Positions 6,011 through 6,880 of a DNA stretch of 6,880 nt are shown here, in pieces (the stretch's first letter is position 1; the number at the start of each line of letters is the position of its first letter). A program made the translations under genes and the position numbers. The notes under the pieces are model-generated. The model was not told the origin of the DNA and searched no databases. It saw only the letters and a list, made by a program, of their open reading frames with translations. Origin of the DNA: Spirochaetaceae bacterium (GTDB lineage: Bacteria > Spirochaetota > Spirochaetia > Treponematales > Rectinemataceae). The stretch is from assembly GCA_016794765.1 (NCBI GenBank), contig JAEUJG010000564.1, positions 1 to 6,880 on the forward strand, given 5' to 3'.

Positions 6011-6880
6011 ATGTTCGAAAACCTCCTCTGCCAGGACGAAGCCGTCGGCCGCCTCCGGGCCGACATCGCCGCCGGAGAGCTCCCGCCCTCCCTCCTCTTT
6101 TCCGGGCCGCCCGCCTCCGGCAAGCTGACGGCGGCCCTGGAGCTGGCGCGGGTCCTCTCCTGCGAGCGGGGGCCGGGCGGCGCGGTCGGCGCCGACGGCG
6201 TCCTCGCGCCCTGGAACTGCCCCTGCCCTTCCTGTGCCCGCCATCGCGTCCTCGCGCACCCCGACCTCCTTCTCCTCGGCGCGCGGAGCTTCCCCGAGGA
6301 GATCCCGGCCGCGCTCGAGCTCCTGGAGCGGGCCCCCGGCAGGGCGAGCGCCTATTTTTTCACGCGCGCCGCGCGCAAGCTCGGGAAGCGCTTCGACGCG
6401 ACCCTCTACGACGGCGAGGAGACGCGGCTCGCCAAGGCGATGCCCCTCCTCCGCGAGGTCGAGGAGCGGCTCGACGCCGTGGCCCCGGAGCGGGCGGAGG
6501 CCCAGGGCCTCGCGCCCGGCGCCCTGGAGGCGGCCAAGGCCGCCGCCGCGGCCGCGAGGAAGCTCGAGGGCCTCGTGCCGGGCGCGCCGCCCGTGTTCCA
6601 GGTGCGCGCCATCGAGACCTGGGCGCGCCTCGCGCCGAACGGCCGCAAGAAATGCGTCGTCGTGGAAAACGCCGACGGGATGAACGACGCCAGCCGGAAC
6701 GCCCTCCTCAAGATCCTGGAGGAACCGCCCGCGAGCGTCGAGTTCGTGCTCGTGTCCCCGCGGCCCAAGGCCCTCATCGCCACCGTCCTTTCCCGGGTGA
6801 GGCCCTACGCCTTCAAGGCCCGCTCGCCCGCGGAAAACCAGGTCGTCGTCGAACGCATCTTCAAGGCGGCTCCCGCCGGA
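6011..6880 (+). CDS. holB: DNA polymerase III delta' subunit (clamp loader AAA+ protein), 3'-truncated
   Basis: This is the first 290 codons of a clamp-loader AAA+ subunit; the frame runs open to the window end. Residues 27-45 (SLLFSGPPASGKLTAALEL) form a Walker A-like loop in which the usual Ser/Thr after GK is Leu, arguing for delta' (HolB) over the ATP-hydrolysing gamma/tau subunit. Cys51, Cys70, Cys72 and Cys75, followed by HPD (83-85), form the clamp-loader zinc module. KKCVVVENADGMN (213-225), RNALLKILEEPP (229-240) and LSRVRPYAF (260-268) match the delta' region around E. coli NALLKTLEEPP and SRC. Between the HPD and the VRAIETW helix (198-204) lie about 112 residues where E. coli has about 20. 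The ATG is 7 nt after the cvpA stop, with only a weak GGGCGG upstream. The alternative, a diverged dnaX, is less likely. Confidence 0.82.
   Translation, partial: MFENLLCQDEAVGRLRADIAAGELPPSLLFSGPPASGKLTAALELARVLSCERGPGGAVGADGVLAPWNCPCPSCARHRVLAHPDLLLLGARSFPEEIPAALELLERAPGRASAYFFTRAARKLGKRFDATLYDGEETRLAKAMPLLREVEERLDAVAPERAEAQGLAPGALEAAKAAAAAARKLEGLVPGAPPVFQVRAIETWARLAPNGRKKCVVVENADGMNDASRNALLKILEEPPASVEFVLVSPRPKALIATVLSRVRPYAFKARSPAENQVVVERIFKAAPAG

Overview
This is a GC-rich bacterial window, by eye roughly 70% GC with a strong preference for G or C at third codon positions. It looks like core chromosome, not an accessory island. The style of several proteins points to a spirochaete of the Treponema/Spirochaetales type: the RecQ helicase motifs, the HESD-type MurG, a PilZ protein with a small membrane protein behind it, and a delta' subunit with a large internal insertion. 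This placement is by remembered family resemblance and is unverified.

Left part (1-2508). The 3' portion of a recQ helicase gene enters from the left on the + strand. It converges with a two-gene minus-strand unit: a PilZ-domain protein (417 codons from the preferred GTG) followed 5 bases later by a 74-residue single-pass membrane protein. The open recQ frame runs on to 1297, across the whole small gene. The small gene looks genuinely coding and the recQ tail beyond about 1024 does not, so the true recQ end is uncertain.

Middle (2509-2692). A divergent intergenic region of 184 bases holds a plausible extended -10 promoter for the PilZ unit, a plausible sigma70-type promoter for the right-hand operon, and strong Shine-Dalgarno sites for both.

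Right part (2693-6880). Four tightly packed + strand genes form a probable operon: pgi (glucose-6-phosphate isomerase), murG (lipid II-forming GlcNAc transferase), a CvpA-family membrane protein, and the start of holB (clamp-loader delta' subunit, cut by the window end). The gaps are 3 nt, an ATGA overlap and 7 nt. Pgi sets the fructose-6-phosphate level that feeds UDP-GlcNAc synthesis, and MurG consumes UDP-GlcNAc. The last gene is a replication protein.

No RNA gene, mobile element, CRISPR array or convincing terminator is visible, and I see no new defence or mobile system. The points most worth a second look are the PilZ protein with its motif halves separated by a GAF-like segment, its small membrane-protein neighbour, the roughly 90-residue insertion in delta', and the conflict at the recQ 3' end.
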